From JARROD01 sp037384225 (GTDB lineage: Bacteria > Pseudomonadota > Gammaproteobacteria > Pseudomonadales > Cellvibrionaceae), in the NCBI GenBank assembly GCA_037384225.1, contig JARROD010000023.1, positions 1-21,649 of the forward strand: a stretch of 21,649 nucleotides of DNA, in the 5' to 3' direction. Below, in pieces: positions 1 to 9,100 of the stretch. Below the pieces are notes generated by a model that searched no databases, had not been told where the DNA came from, and saw only the letters and a program-made list of their open reading frames with translations. A program made the position numbers and the translations under genes. Position 1 is the stretch's first letter; each line of letters begins with the position of its first letter.

Positions 1-179
1 GCGTTTGAGATTTAGGCCTCCAGAGCACGCCCCTTTTTGCCCCTGGCCGCGTCGCTCCTCCTTACGTGGGGCCTGCCACGCGGCGTCGTCGCTCCCCCTG
101 TCCTTAAAAGAAAAGGGGGGACAAAAATTGACGCACTCTGAAAGCCTAAATCTCAAACGCTTTGGGTATACTCAAAGCG
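1..179. mobile_element. MITE-like inverted-repeat element, left end cut by window edge
   Basis: The 17-mer at 1-17 (GCGTTTGAGATTTAGGC) is exactly inverted at 144-160. The right copy continues through TTTGGGTATA to 170. Positions 158-179 form a 22-bp palindrome with one mismatched pair, with CGCTTTG at the left end and CAAAGCG at the right end. Between the inverted ends lie about 125 bp with no credible gene but clear internal pairing: CCCCCT near 94-100 against AGGGGG near 113-119, and CGTGG against CCACG near 64-80. No transposase is present. Terminal inverted repeats around a short structured non-coding core fit a MITE or a REP-like element. The left terminus is outside the window, so target-site duplication cannot be tested. 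Confidence 0.5.
145..170 (-). repeat. 26-bp dispersed repeat, copy A (full)
   Basis: CCTAAATCTCAAACGC followed by TTTGGGTATA. The exact reverse complement of all 26 bases is at 18587-18612. Its first 16 bases are inverted at 1-16, and its last 18 bases recur at 21406-21423 in the same orientation. All copies are intergenic. Confidence 0.85.
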
Positions 180-203
180 AAACGAGAAACGAGGCCCAAA
201 ATA

Positions 204-695
204 TTAGTCGTTTGCTGTTATGGCGCGCTCCAGGGAGATAATGGCGGTTTCCTTTACCTGTTCCATGGATACGTAACTGGTGGATTCATGCACACCGGGT
301 AGGGTTAGCAGTGTTTCCACAAGAAATTTGTGGTACTGCTCCATATCACCCACTCGGGCTTTGATCAGATAATCGAAATTACCTGAGACCAGAAAACATT
401 CCTGAATTTCGGGGAGTTGGGTGATAACGCGTTTAAACTCCCGAAATATGTCCTGGGAGGAGCGGGTCAGCCTGATTTGTACGAATACCACTAACCCGGC
501 GTTGAGTTTCGATGGGTTCAGTTGGGTGTTGTATCCCTTGATAATTCCTTTGCGCTCCAGCCGTTTAACTCTTTCCATACACGGAGAGGTGCTTAAGCCG
601 ACTCTTCGCGCCAGTTCGGAATAGGTGATTCTGGCATCTTTCTGCAGTTCGCGAAGTATGTTCAAGTCTATTTTATTTAGATGAGTTTTTTGCAT
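204..695 (-). CDS. Lrp/AsnC-family transcriptional regulator (Lrp-1)
   Basis: A 163-residue protein with the full Lrp layout: an N-terminal winged helix-turn-helix (about residues 8-55, with TYSELARRVGLSTSPCMERV) and a C-terminal RAM ligand-binding and oligomerisation domain (about 70-150, with EIQECFLVSGNFDYLIKARV). It resembles E. coli Lrp along its length and is very close to Lrp-3 at 15498-15992. The ATG at 693-695 has no strong ribosome binding site. The gene diverges from the iorA-like/leucine dehydrogenase operon, so it probably controls that operon in response to a branched-chain or aromatic amino acid. The ligand and the sign of regulation are inferred, not visible. Confidence 0.93.
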   Translation of the reverse strand: MQKTHLNKIDLNILRELQKDARITYSELARRVGLSTSPCMERVKRLERKGIIKGYNTQLNPSKLNAGLVVFVQIRLTRSSQDIFREFKRVITQLPEIQECFLVSGNFDYLIKARVGDMEQYHKFLVETLLTLPGVHESTSYVSMEQVKETAIISLERAITAND

Positions 696-712
696 TTTTT
701 GACTTAACCATT

Positions 713-789
713 AAATTTTCTGATTCTTTTCAATTTTAACAAAAAGATTCACTTTAATAACGCGTAATTAGAGAAAATTTTCTGCTCTA
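713..789. promoter_or_regulatory. Candidate Lrp operator region between lrp-1 and iorA-like
   Basis: The motif AAATTTTCTG occurs twice in direct orientation, at 713-722 and 775-784, 62 bp apart (about six helical turns). The second copy sits inside the perfect palindrome AGAAAATTTTCT (772-783), which is nested in a TAGAG-N11-CTCTA dyad (769-789). Lrp proteins bind AT-rich imperfect dyads in phased arrays, so these are good candidates. The fit to the E. coli Lrp consensus is good in the left half and poor in the right. Confidence 0.45.
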
Positions 790-796
790 GCCGGAG

Positions 797-802
797 TATA
801 CT
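797..802 (+). promoter_or_regulatory. Possible -10 element for iorA-like operon
   Basis: TATACT lies within the small palindrome GAGTATACTC (795-804), just downstream of the AT-rich Lrp-like dyad. No good -35 box is present at the right spacing, which would suit an activator-dependent promoter. It implies a leader of about 100 nt with one small hairpin at 830-844. Confidence 0.3.
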
Positions 803-905
803 CACTCACATAAGAACTTACCTTTGGGGAAGCCTGAGAGGCTTGGCGATATACGCACACTGTCTGTGAACACGCTGGGTCTATGAACACAAATGGGAGA
901 TAAGA

Positions 906-3900
906 ATGGCTTTTGCGAAAATATCCCTGGACGATAAATATACGTTGGATAAGGCCCGTGCCTATATGACTGGTATCGAGGCTGTGGTCAGACTTCCGAT
1001 GTTACAACACCAGCGGGATCTCGAGCGGGGCTTGCACACCGCCGGTTTTGTTTCCGGCTACCGGGGGTCGCCCCTCGGCGGTGTTGACCAGGCCATGTGG
1101 AAGGCAAAAAAATACCTCGATCAGCACAATATCCACTTTCTCCCCGGTATCAATGAAGACTTGGCTGCAACTGCTGTGCGCGGTAGCCAGGAAGTCAATC
1201 TGTTCAAGGGCGCTAAATACGACGGTGTTTTTTCCATGTGGTACGGCAAGGGGCCGGGTGTCGATCGCAGCATGGATGTTATCAAGCATGCCAATGCGTA
1301 TGGTACCTCCAAATACGGTGGCGTGCTGGCGGTGGCGGGCGATGACCATGCCTGCAAATCCTCAACCCTGCCACATCAATCCGAGCATATGTTTATCGGC
1401 GCCTCGATTCCGGTGCTGGCACCGGCCAATGTACAGGAAGTACTGGATCTGGGTATCTACGGCTGGGAATTGTCACGTTACAGCGGTTGCTGGGTGGCAC
1501 TAAAGGCAATCACTGAAAATATGGACTCGGCGATATCGGCGGAAATTGACCCAAACCGGATTAATATAATCACTCCCGACAGCTTCGATCTCCCTGCCGA
1601 CGGTGTTCATGTGCGTTGGCCCGACAGCCCACTGGAGCAGGAGCGGCGCCTGAACCGCTACAAAATTTACGCGGCCCGGGAGTTCGCCCGGGTCAATCGT
1701 CTCAACCGCGTGGTGATCGACAGTCCCAATCCCCGCCTCGGTATAATCACCAGTGGTAAAGCTTATCTGGACGTGCTGCAGGCGCTGGAAGATCTGGGTA
1801 TCGACGATCGTGAAGCCGCCGCGATCGGTATTCGGGTCTACAAGGTGGGTATGGTATGGCCCTTGGAGCCGGTCACTACCCACGAATTCGCCCAGGGACT
1901 GGAAGAGATTTTAGTGGTTGAAGAAAAGCGTTCAGTGATCGAAGACCAGCTGACTGGTCAGCTCTACAACTGGCCGGTGGAGAGGCGTCCTCGTGTGGTC
2001 GGTGAATTCGATGAGGAAGGGCGCGACCTGGTCCCAAATCTGGCGGAAATCACGCCGGCTATGGTGGCTCGGGCTATCGCTTCGCGGATCGAAAAGTTTT
2101 ACGACAGCGACAATATGCGTAAACGCCTGGCATTTCTCAACCAGAAGGAATACGCACTGGCGCAACCGCGCAAGAAAATCGAGCGCAAGCCCCATTTTTG
2201 CTCCGGATGCCCACATAACACCTCGACTCAATTGCCGGAGGGCAGCCACGCTTTAGCGGGTATCGGTTGTCACTATATGGCCCTGTGGATGCAGGACAGA
2301 CCGACTAAAACCTTTACCCAGATGGGGGGCGAGGGCGTCACATGGGCTGGGCAGGCACCCTTTACAGAACAAAAGCACGTGTTCCAAAACCTCGGTGACG
2401 GCACCTATTTCCATTCCGGAATTCTTGCCATTCGCCAGTCTATCGCCGCCGGCGTCAATATCACCTATAAACTGCTCTACAACGACGCCGTGGCGATGAC
2501 CGGCGGACAGCCGGTGGACGGCACCTTGAGTATTGCGCAGGTTATTCTGCAATTGCGCGGCGAGGGCGTAAAGCGAATCGCGCTGCTGTCCGACGATCCA
2601 TATAAGTACCGCAAGCTCGCTATCGACAACGGTTTTAGTCTGGATCACCGCGACCGGCTGATGGCAATTCAGAAAGAGTTGCGCGATACCGCTGGCACTA
2701 CCGTTATTATTTACGAACAGACCTGTGCGGCGGAAAAGCGCCGACGTCGCAAACGCGGATTGGCGCCCGATCCGGATCGCCGCATATTTATCAATGAAGC
2801 CGTGTGCGAGGGCTGCGGTGATTGCGGTGTGCGCTCCAATTGCCTGTCGGTGCTGCCACAGGAAACCGAGCTGGGACGCAAACGGGTCATCGATCAGAGT
2901 GCCTGCAATAAAGATTACTCCTGCGTTAACGGTTTTTGTCCCAGTTTTGTTTCTGTGCTTGGGGGTAGCGTAAAAAAAGGCAAGGCGGTGACCGATACCG
3001 ACAGCTTTCCATCGTTGCCGTCGCCGCAGTTACCGGCACTGGAAAAACCCTGGAACATGGTCATTACCGGGGTGGGCGGCACCGGTGTCCTGACCATCAG
3101 TTCCCTGGTTTCCATGGCGGCGCATATCGAAGGCAAAGGCTGCGCGACGATGAACCAGACTGGCCTGGCGCAAAAATTCGGTGCCGTGGTCAGCCACGTG
3201 CGGGTGGCGGCAAAGCAAGAGAACATTAAGGCTGTGCGCATTCCGGCCGGCGACGCCGACCTGTTACTGGGGTGCGATCTGGTGGTTGCTGCTTCGGATG
3301 AGTCGCTGGCGAAGGTCAATACGGAAAGATCCTACGCGGTTATCAACGAAGCTGTTTCGCCTACCGCCGATTTTCTACACGACCCGGATGCGGAATTCCC
3401 AAAAGACGCCATGATGGCGGCGATCAATGATGAAGTTGGGAGCCAAAAGGTGAACTTTGTCGATGCCACCGCCGCGGCTACCGGATTGATGGGAGACTCC
3501 CTGGCGAGCAACCTGTTTCTATTGGGGATTGCTTATCAACGGGGATTGGTACCGGTCAGTGCCGAAGCGCTCGAATACGCCATTGAATTAAACGGCGTAG
3601 CCGTGGAATTCAACAAGCAGGCGTTCTGGTGGGGCAGGCAAGCGGCCCGAAACCTGGAACAGGTGCAGCGCGCCGCCGGGCTCGAAAAAGAACCCTGGAA
3701 ACCACTGCAAAACCTCGATGAAATCATCGATTTTCGCTATCGTCATCTGCTCGATTATCAGGATCGCGCCTACGCAGATAAGTATCTCGAGTGTGTCGAG
3801 CGGGTTAAAGCCACCGAGCAAAACATCCCCGGGAGAAAAATGGCTGGATTGAAAGGCTCCGCGCACCTGCCGTTGACCGTCGCCGTCGCAAAAGCGCTGT

Positions 3901-4406
3901 ATAAACTAATGGCGTATAAAGATGAATACGAAGTGGCGAGGCTGTACAGCAACGGTGATTTTGTGCGCAAGCTGAAGCAGCAGTTTGAAGGTGATTTCAA
4001 GCTTCAGTTTCATATGGCTCCGCCGGTGCTCTCAAAAAAAGACCCCGATACCGGTTTGCCGGTGAAGCGAACATTTTCCGGTTGGATGCTGCCCTTGTTT
4101 GCCATTCTGGCGAAATTCAAACACCTGCGCGGCACCGCGCTGGATGTGTTTGGTTACACGCGGGAACGGCGGGAGGAGCGCGCATTGATCGGGGAGTTTC
4201 TGCGCAGTCTGAACCACATTCTGGATAATCTTCGCCCGGACAACCACTCGCTGGCGGTGGAGATGGTCGAAGCGGTGCAGTCCGTGCGCGGCTTCGGTCA
4301 TGTGAAAGCGCGCAACCTGCAAAATTACCGGGTCGCGGTTGAGCGTATGAAAAGTAAATTCAATGGTTCCGTGGTGCAGGTTATTGAAGTGGAAAAGGTA
4401 GCCTGA
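906..4406 (+). CDS. Indolepyruvate ferredoxin oxidoreductase family protein (fused subunits)
   Basis: An 1166-residue single-chain 2-oxoacid:ferredoxin oxidoreductase. It would oxidatively decarboxylate aryl- or branched-chain 2-oxo acids to acyl-CoA using thiamine diphosphate and reduce ferredoxin in the cytoplasm. The N-terminal part carries the pyrimidine-binding fold (GFVSGYRGSPLGG). Then come HFCSGCPHN (C432, C435), GGEG at 474-477 and the diphosphate-binding NDAVAMTGGQ at 526-535. Next are Cys-rich iron-sulfur motifs (C634, C637, C640, C646, then CNKDYSCVNGFC). The C-terminal gamma-like domain begins near 716 (ITGVGGTGVLT). Length and domain order match the fused proteobacterial form. 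GGGAGA at 895-900 supports the ATG at 906. Leucine dehydrogenase follows 32 bp downstream, so the pair is probably an operon. The true substrate may not be indolepyruvate. Confidence 0.93.
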   Translation: MAFAKISLDDKYTLDKARAYMTGIEAVVRLPMLQHQRDLERGLHTAGFVSGYRGSPLGGVDQAMWKAKKYLDQHNIHFLPGINEDLAATAVRGSQEVNLFKGAKYDGVFSMWYGKGPGVDRSMDVIKHANAYGTSKYGGVLAVAGDDHACKSSTLPHQSEHMFIGASIPVLAPANVQEVLDLGIYGWELSRYSGCWVALKAITENMDSAISAEIDPNRINIITPDSFDLPADGVHVRWPDSPLEQERRLNRYKIYAAREFARVNRLNRVVIDSPNPRLGIITSGKAYLDVLQALEDLGIDDREAAAIGIRVYKVGMVWPLEPVTTHEFAQGLEEILVVEEKRSVIEDQLTGQLYNWPVERRPRVVGEFDEEGRDLVPNLAEITPAMVARAIASRIEKFYDSDNMRKRLAFLNQKEYALAQPRKKIERKPHFCSGCPHNTSTQLPEGSHALAGIGCHYMALWMQDRPTKTFTQMGGEGVTWAGQAPFTEQKHVFQNLGDGTYFHSGILAIRQSIAAGVNITYKLLYNDAVAMTGGQPVDGTLSIAQVILQLRGEGVKRIALLSDDPYKYRKLAIDNGFSLDHRDRLMAIQKELRDTAGTTVIIYEQTCAAEKRRRRKRGLAPDPDRRIFINEAVCEGCGDCGVRSNCLSVLPQETELGRKRVIDQSACNKDYSCVNGFCPSFVSVLGGSVKKGKAVTDTDSFPSLPSPQLPALEKPWNMVITGVGGTGVLTISSLVSMAAHIEGKGCATMNQTGLAQKFGAVVSHVRVAAKQENIKAVRIPAGDADLLLGCDLVVAASDESLAKVNTERSYAVINEAVSPTADFLHDPDAEFPKDAMMAAINDEVGSQKVNFVDATAAATGLMGDSLASNLFLLGIAYQRGLVPVSAEALEYAIELNGVAVEFNKQAFWWGRQAARNLEQVQRAAGLEKEPWKPLQNLDEIIDFRYRHLLDYQDRAYADKYLECVERVKATEQNIPGRKMAGLKGSAHLPLTVAVAKALYKLMAYKDEYEVARLYSNGDFVRKLKQQFEGDFKLQFHMAPPVLSKKDPDTGLPVKRTFSGWMLPLFAILAKFKHLRGTALDVFGYTRERREERALIGEFLRSLNHILDNLRPDNHSLAVEMVEAVQSVRGFGHVKARNLQNYRVAVERMKSKFNGSVVQVIEVEKVA

Positions 4407-4438
4407 ATTAGCAATAAAACAGATACAGGTAATAAAGA

Positions 4439-5494
4439 ATGTCAGTATTCAACGAAAAATCATTCGATCATCACGAACTGGTGGTTTTTAAAGAAGACGT
4501 TAATACCGGATTAAAAGCCATTATCGCTGTTCACAACACCAATCTGGGTGCCTCTCTCGGCGGTTGCCGCATGTACCCCTACGCCGATGATCGCGCTGCG
4601 TTGGAAGATGTATTGCGCCTTTCCCGCGGAATGACCTATAAATCGGCGCTGGCCGGATTGCCACTTGGCGGCGGAAAATCGGTGATCATCGGTGATCCCC
4701 ATACGCAAAAATCCCGAGACCTACTCCTGTCCATGGGCGAATTCGTCGACAGTCTTGGTGGCCGTTATATTGTCGCGGAGGACTCCGGTACCTGTGTCGA
4801 AGACATCGAGGTGATTGGCGAAAAGACCAAACACATTTCCGGTGTGCAGCGCCATCGCCAACACGGCGGTGATCCCTCTCCAACCACCGCATATGGGGTT
4901 TATCGCGGCATCGAGGCGGCGGTGGCGCATCGCTTTGGCCCCGTGCGTGGCTGCCAGGGGTTAAAGGTGGCGATTCAAGGCGCGGGCAATGTCGGGCGTC
5001 ATTTGGCTGAACACTTGATTGCAAACGGTGCCAGCGTTTACGTCGCCGATGTCAGCCAATGCAATCTGAATCAGGCGCAAGCATTGGGTGCTAAGGTTGT
5101 GGGTGTCGATGAAATTCTCACACTGGATGTCGACGTGTTCGCCCCCTGTGCTATGGGTGCCGTTATCAATGATCATTCTATCAGCGCTATACGCGCGGCC
5201 GTGATCGCCGGAGCCGCCAACAATCAACTGGCGCGGCCCGAGCATGCACAGCAACTGGATAAAAGAGGCATTCTCTACGCACCGGATTTTGTTATAAATG
5301 CCGGCGGTATAATCGATGCCTACTATCAGCAGGTGGGTGTTGATGAGCAGCGCATGATATCCCATGTGGACACAATAGCTACAACCCTGGGTGCCGTGTT
5401 TGAGCAGGCGGCACAGGAGCGTAAAACGACCCATCAAGTCGCCGAGGATTTGGCGGAGAAAATCTTTCAATCGGCAAATCGGGCGGCGGCCTAA
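4439..5494 (+). CDS. ldh: Leucine dehydrogenase (Glu/Leu/Phe/Val dehydrogenase family)
   Basis: A 351-residue NAD-dependent amino acid dehydrogenase that reversibly deaminates Leu, Val or Ile to the 2-oxo acid plus ammonia. K68 and catalytic K80 (KSALAGLPLGGGK) and D115 (AEDSGT) fall at the numbering known for Bacillus leucine dehydrogenase. The Rossmann motif GAGNVG lies at 181-186. A phenylalanine dehydrogenase is the main alternative, because the families share these residues and the partner enzyme favours aryl 2-oxo acids. The gene starts 32 bp after the iorA-like gene and ends facing Lrp-2. Its product would feed that oxidoreductase, giving amino acid to acyl-CoA in two steps. Confidence 0.9.
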   Translation: MSVFNEKSFDHHELVVFKEDVNTGLKAIIAVHNTNLGASLGGCRMYPYADDRAALEDVLRLSRGMTYKSALAGLPLGGGKSVIIGDPHTQKSRDLLLSMGEFVDSLGGRYIVAEDSGTCVEDIEVIGEKTKHISGVQRHRQHGGDPSPTTAYGVYRGIEAAVAHRFGPVRGCQGLKVAIQGAGNVGRHLAEHLIANGASVYVADVSQCNLNQAQALGAKVVGVDEILTLDVDVFAPCAMGAVINDHSISAIRAAVIAGAANNQLARPEHAQQLDKRGILYAPDFVINAGGIIDAYYQQVGVDEQRMISHVDTIATTLGAVFEQAAQERKTTHQVAEDLAEKIFQSANRAAA

Positions 5495-5511
5495 CAACGA
5501 TTGGTGTCGAT

Positions 5512-5533
5512 TTTTTATGGCATTCGATAAAAA
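5512..5533. terminator. Possible AT-rich bidirectional terminator
   Basis: TTTTTAT (5512-5518) and ATAAAAA (5527-5533) form an inverted repeat with an 8-nt loop, in the 53-bp gap between the converging ldh and lrp-2 genes. The stem is GC-poor, so this is weak evidence. Confidence 0.25.
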
Positions 5534-5547
5534 GTAGTGAAGGGGAT

Positions 5548-6030
5548 TTATTTCAAGGGTATCCCCAAATCCTTCTTCACTTCTTCGATCGTTATATAGG
5601 TATGTGTCTGAGCCACACCCGGGAGGTCTACAAGGCGGCTAAGTACCTGTCGGTAGCCTTCCATTCCTGAAATCCTCAGCTTGATCAGGTAATCGAAACC
5701 ACCGGCGACCATATGACATTCCGCCACTTCCGGAATCCCAACCACATTTTCCCTGAATTTATCGAAAACATCGCCTGTCGTGCGATCGAGTGTGACCTGG
5801 ATAAAAGCGCAGGTGCCACAGTTGAGTTTGACGGCATTGAGCCTCGCTGAATAGCCTTCTATATAACCTTCGGCTTCCAGGCGTCTGACCCGATCGAGAC
5901 AGGGGCTGGGGCTCAGGTTGACTTGCCTGGCCAGCTCGACGTTGGAGATACGGCCATTTTTTTGCAACGTGACGAGTATAGCCCGGTCGATTCTATCCAG
6001 TTTACGGGTTTCCCTTGGCTCAGCAACCAT
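5548..6030 (-). CDS. Lrp/AsnC-family transcriptional regulator (Lrp-2), putA neighbour
   Basis: A 160-residue Lrp-type regulator with a winged helix-turn-helix (about residues 12-60, ISNVELARQVNLSPSPCLDRV) and a RAM domain (about 75-150, EVAECHMVAGGFDYLIKLRI). It is less like Lrp-1 and Lrp-3 than those two are like each other; the usual 'QECxLVSGxFDYL' reads 'AECHMVAGGFDYL'. AGGA lies 9-12 nt before the ATG at 6028-6030. It diverges from putA across 155 bp. The PutA here has no DNA-binding domain, so a separate regulator is expected, and PutR of Agrobacterium is a known Lrp-type activator of putA. The role as a proline-responsive putA regulator is therefore a solid inference. Confidence 0.9.
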   Translation of the reverse strand: MVAEPRETRKLDRIDRAILVTLQKNGRISNVELARQVNLSPSPCLDRVRRLEAEGYIEGYSARLNAVKLNCGTCAFIQVTLDRTTGDVFDKFRENVVGIPEVAECHMVAGGFDYLIKLRISGMEGYRQVLSRLVDLPGVAQTHTYITIEEVKKDLGIPLK

Positions 6031-6065
6031 AAGTTTTTTATCCTGCAGAATGTCTTAATTTCAAT

Positions 6066-6071
6066 ATTATA
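6066..6071 (-). promoter_or_regulatory. Possible -10 box for lrp-2
   Basis: Read on the minus strand this is a perfect TATAAT, with TTGTTT about 19 bp upstream as a weak -35. It gives a leader of roughly 30 nt before the ATG. Confidence 0.3.
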
Positions 6072-6139
6072 TTCCGAATAATAGCAAATAAAACAAAATA
6101 ATTTTGAGGTTGGATCTCTATAATACCGCATATTAACCC

Positions 6140-6159
6140 AAAGCGTTTTATATCGCTTT
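6140..6159. promoter_or_regulatory. Dyad upstream of putA (candidate operator)
   Basis: AAAGCG (6140-6145) and CGCTTT (6154-6159) are inverted around an 8-bp AT spacer, 27 bp before the putA start. The first arm also matches 12 bases (CCCAAAGCGTTT, 6137-6148) of the dispersed 26-bp repeat, so common ancestry with that repeat cannot be excluded. Confidence 0.3.
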
Positions 6160-6185
6160 AGCCAACCTAGCAGTGGTGAACAATA

Positions 6186-9100
6186 ATGCTGTTAAATTCT
6201 CCAATTCCAGACGTTAGCCCGATCCGAAAAACAATTCGTGACAATTACCGGACCGATGAATCCCGCCTTATCGAGGTACTTTTGCCCGTGGCTGAGCAGG
6301 ATATTGCCAGTCGCACCCGGGTTCAGGATAAAGCCAGAGCCCTCATCGAGAGTATCCGCCGGGCGCAGCTCGGCAAAGGCGGAATAGACGCGCTGCTCAA
6401 TGAGTTTTCGTTGTCCACAGAAGAGGGCATTGTACTCATGTGTCTGGCAGAGGCGTTATTGCGGGTTCCCGACAAACACAACGTCGACTGCTTGATTCAA
6501 GACAAACTGGCGGCAGCGGATTGGGCATCACACCTGGGCAACAGCGGTTCTCTTTTTGTTAATGCTTCGGCCTGGGGGCTGTTGATTACAGGTAAGCTGG
6601 TGAACTATAACCAGCGCGACAAGGAGCGCCAGATCGGATTGCTCAAACGCACCGTGGGTCGCCTCGGAGAACCCGTGATACGCCAGGCGGTGCGCTATGC
6701 ATTACAGATGATGGGAACGCAGTTTGTATTGGGCGGTGATATTCAAGCGGCGCTGCAGCGAGCTCGCAAGCAGGAAGCCAGAGGGTATGGCTATTCTTAT
6801 GATATGCTGGGTGAAGCAGCGCGCACGGCCGCTGACGCCGCGCGCTATTTTCGCAGCTACATGGCCGCTATAGAACATATCGGCACCGCGGCAGCGGGCC
6901 GCGGACCGGTGCAGGGGCCGGGGATCTCGGTAAAGCTGTCGGCGATTCATCCACGTTACCAATTCGTCCAGCGCCAGCGGGTGATGGACGAATTGGTGCC
7001 TCGCCTTAAACAGTTGGTGATGGCGGCGAAATCCTACGCTATCGGTTTTACCGTCGATGCCGAAGAAGCCGATCGCCTCGATTTATCTCTGGATGTTATT
7101 GAAGCCGTATTCACCGACCCCGATTTAGAAGGCTGGGACGGTTTTGGAATAGCTGTTCAGGCTTACCAGAAAAGAGCTTTATACGTTGTCGAATGGGCCA
7201 ATCAACTGGCCGCCCGCGCCGGACGCAAATTGATGTTGCGACTGGTTAAGGGCGCTTACTGGGACACGGAAATAAAACTGGCCCAGGCTGAGGGTTACCG
7301 CGATTACCCGGTTTTTACCTCCAAGCCGGCCACGGATGTGTCCTACCAAGCCTGTGCCCGCAAGCTGCTGCAATATCGTGACAGAATTTATCCGCAGTTC
7401 GCCACCCACAACGCTTACACCGTCGCCACGATTCTGGAAATGGCCGGTTCCCTGGATGGGTTTGAGTTTCAGCGTTTGCACGGAATGGGACAGGCGCTTT
7501 ATGACCATGTACTGGAAACCGAAGGTGTTGCCTGTCGCATCTACGCGCCTGTCGGCGAGCACGCGGATCTGCTGGCGTATTTGGTGAGGCGCCTGTTGGA
7601 AAACGGTGCCAACAGTTCGTTTGTCAACAATATTGTCGACGCATCCATTTCCGTGGATTCGCTGTTGCTGGATCCTGTGGAAACCGTGCGGCAGTGGCCC
7701 GTTAAACGCAATTTAGCCATTGCGCTGCCGGCGAAACTTTACGGGGCGTACCGCTCGAACTCCAGGGGGTTGGATATTACCGATGTACAGGAGGTCAGTG
7801 TGCTGGATGCGGAGCTGGAGCAATGGTGGAAGGCGAAATTGACAGCGCAACCTCCCTGTGCCGGTATCGCGGTTAGAAATCCGTCAAAAAATACAGAGGT
7901 TGTCGGTTACCACAATTACGCCAGCGCCGAGGAGATAGACGCTAAACTGGATAAACTGCACAGAAACAGTTTGAGCTGGTCTGCTGCACCTGTGTCTGAG
8001 CGTGCCTCAATTCTGTTACGTCTAGCCGATAAAATGGAACAACAACGCAACGAATTGCTGGGACTGTGTGTCAAAGAAGCCGGTAAAAATCTGGCCGACA
8101 GTATCGCCGAAGTGCGGGAAGCCATCGATTTTTGCTTTTACTATGCCAATCAGGCGCGGAGTTTGTCTGAAAGCGGGTACAAGGCTCGCGGAGTTGTATT
8201 ATGTATCAGTCCCTGGAATTTTCCCCTGGCTATTTTTATAGGACAGGTATCTGCCGCCCTGGTTGCGGGAAATACGGTGTTGGCCAAACCCGCGGAGCAG
8301 ACGAGTTTAATTGCACAGAAAGCCATTGATCTGGCTTTGAGCTGTGGCTTGCCGGAGGGGGTGGTGGAAATTGTGGTTGCCCCGGGTAGAGATGTGGGCC
8401 CACAGGTGATTCCGGATTCGCGTATTCGCGGTGTGATGTTCACCGGATCCACCCAAACTGGAAAGTGGATTGCCCAGGCACTGGCGCGACGCAGTGATGG
8501 CCCCATCCCGCTGGTGGCGGAAACCGGTGGCCAGAACGCTATGATCGTGGATTCCACGGCACTACCGGAACAGGTCGTCGACGATGTCATCCGTTCAGGT
8601 TTTCAAAGCGCCGGACAGCGTTGTTCGGCATTGCGGGTACTGTTTCTCCAGCAAGATATAGCCCCCAAGGTTATCGAGATGATTAAAGGGGCCATGGCTG
8701 AACTTAAAATTGGCGATCCGGCAAAACTCAATGCGGATGTGGGACCGGTCATAGATGAAACTGCCAAAAAGCGGCTGCAGGCGCATCTTGCCTATATGCA
8801 AGACAAGGGCGAATTGTTGTATGCCTGCGAACTTCCGGAAGCATGCAGTAACGGGTATTTTTTCGCGCCCAGACTTTACGAAATCAAAGATCTGTCGGTA
8901 CTGAGGGGAGAAGTATTTGGCCCCGTGGTACACATTGTACGATTTAGAGCCGATGCTCTGGATGAAGTCATTGATCAGATCAATAGCTCTGGCTTTGGGC
9001 TCACGCTTGGCGTGCACAGCCGTATTCAGTTTGTGCGCGAAAGGGTCGCCCAACGCGGCCGTGTGGGTAATGTTTATATCAACCGCAATATGATTGGTGC

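Noticed and set aside
5..241. Open frame of 78 codons on the plus strand
   Set aside because: It runs through the inverted-repeat element into the end of lrp-1, with low-complexity Arg/Ser/Pro-rich translation and no ribosome binding site.
821..905. TPP riboswitch in the leader of the thiamine-dependent iorA-like gene (CTGAGA next to GGGG)
   Set aside because: The second conserved THI-box half (CTGGATAATGCCAGC-like) is absent; only a 6-bp hairpin (830-844) is present.
6137..6148. Further copy of the dispersed 26-bp repeat before putA
   Set aside because: Only 12 bases match and the flanks do not; kept as part of a putA dyad rather than counted as a repeat copy.
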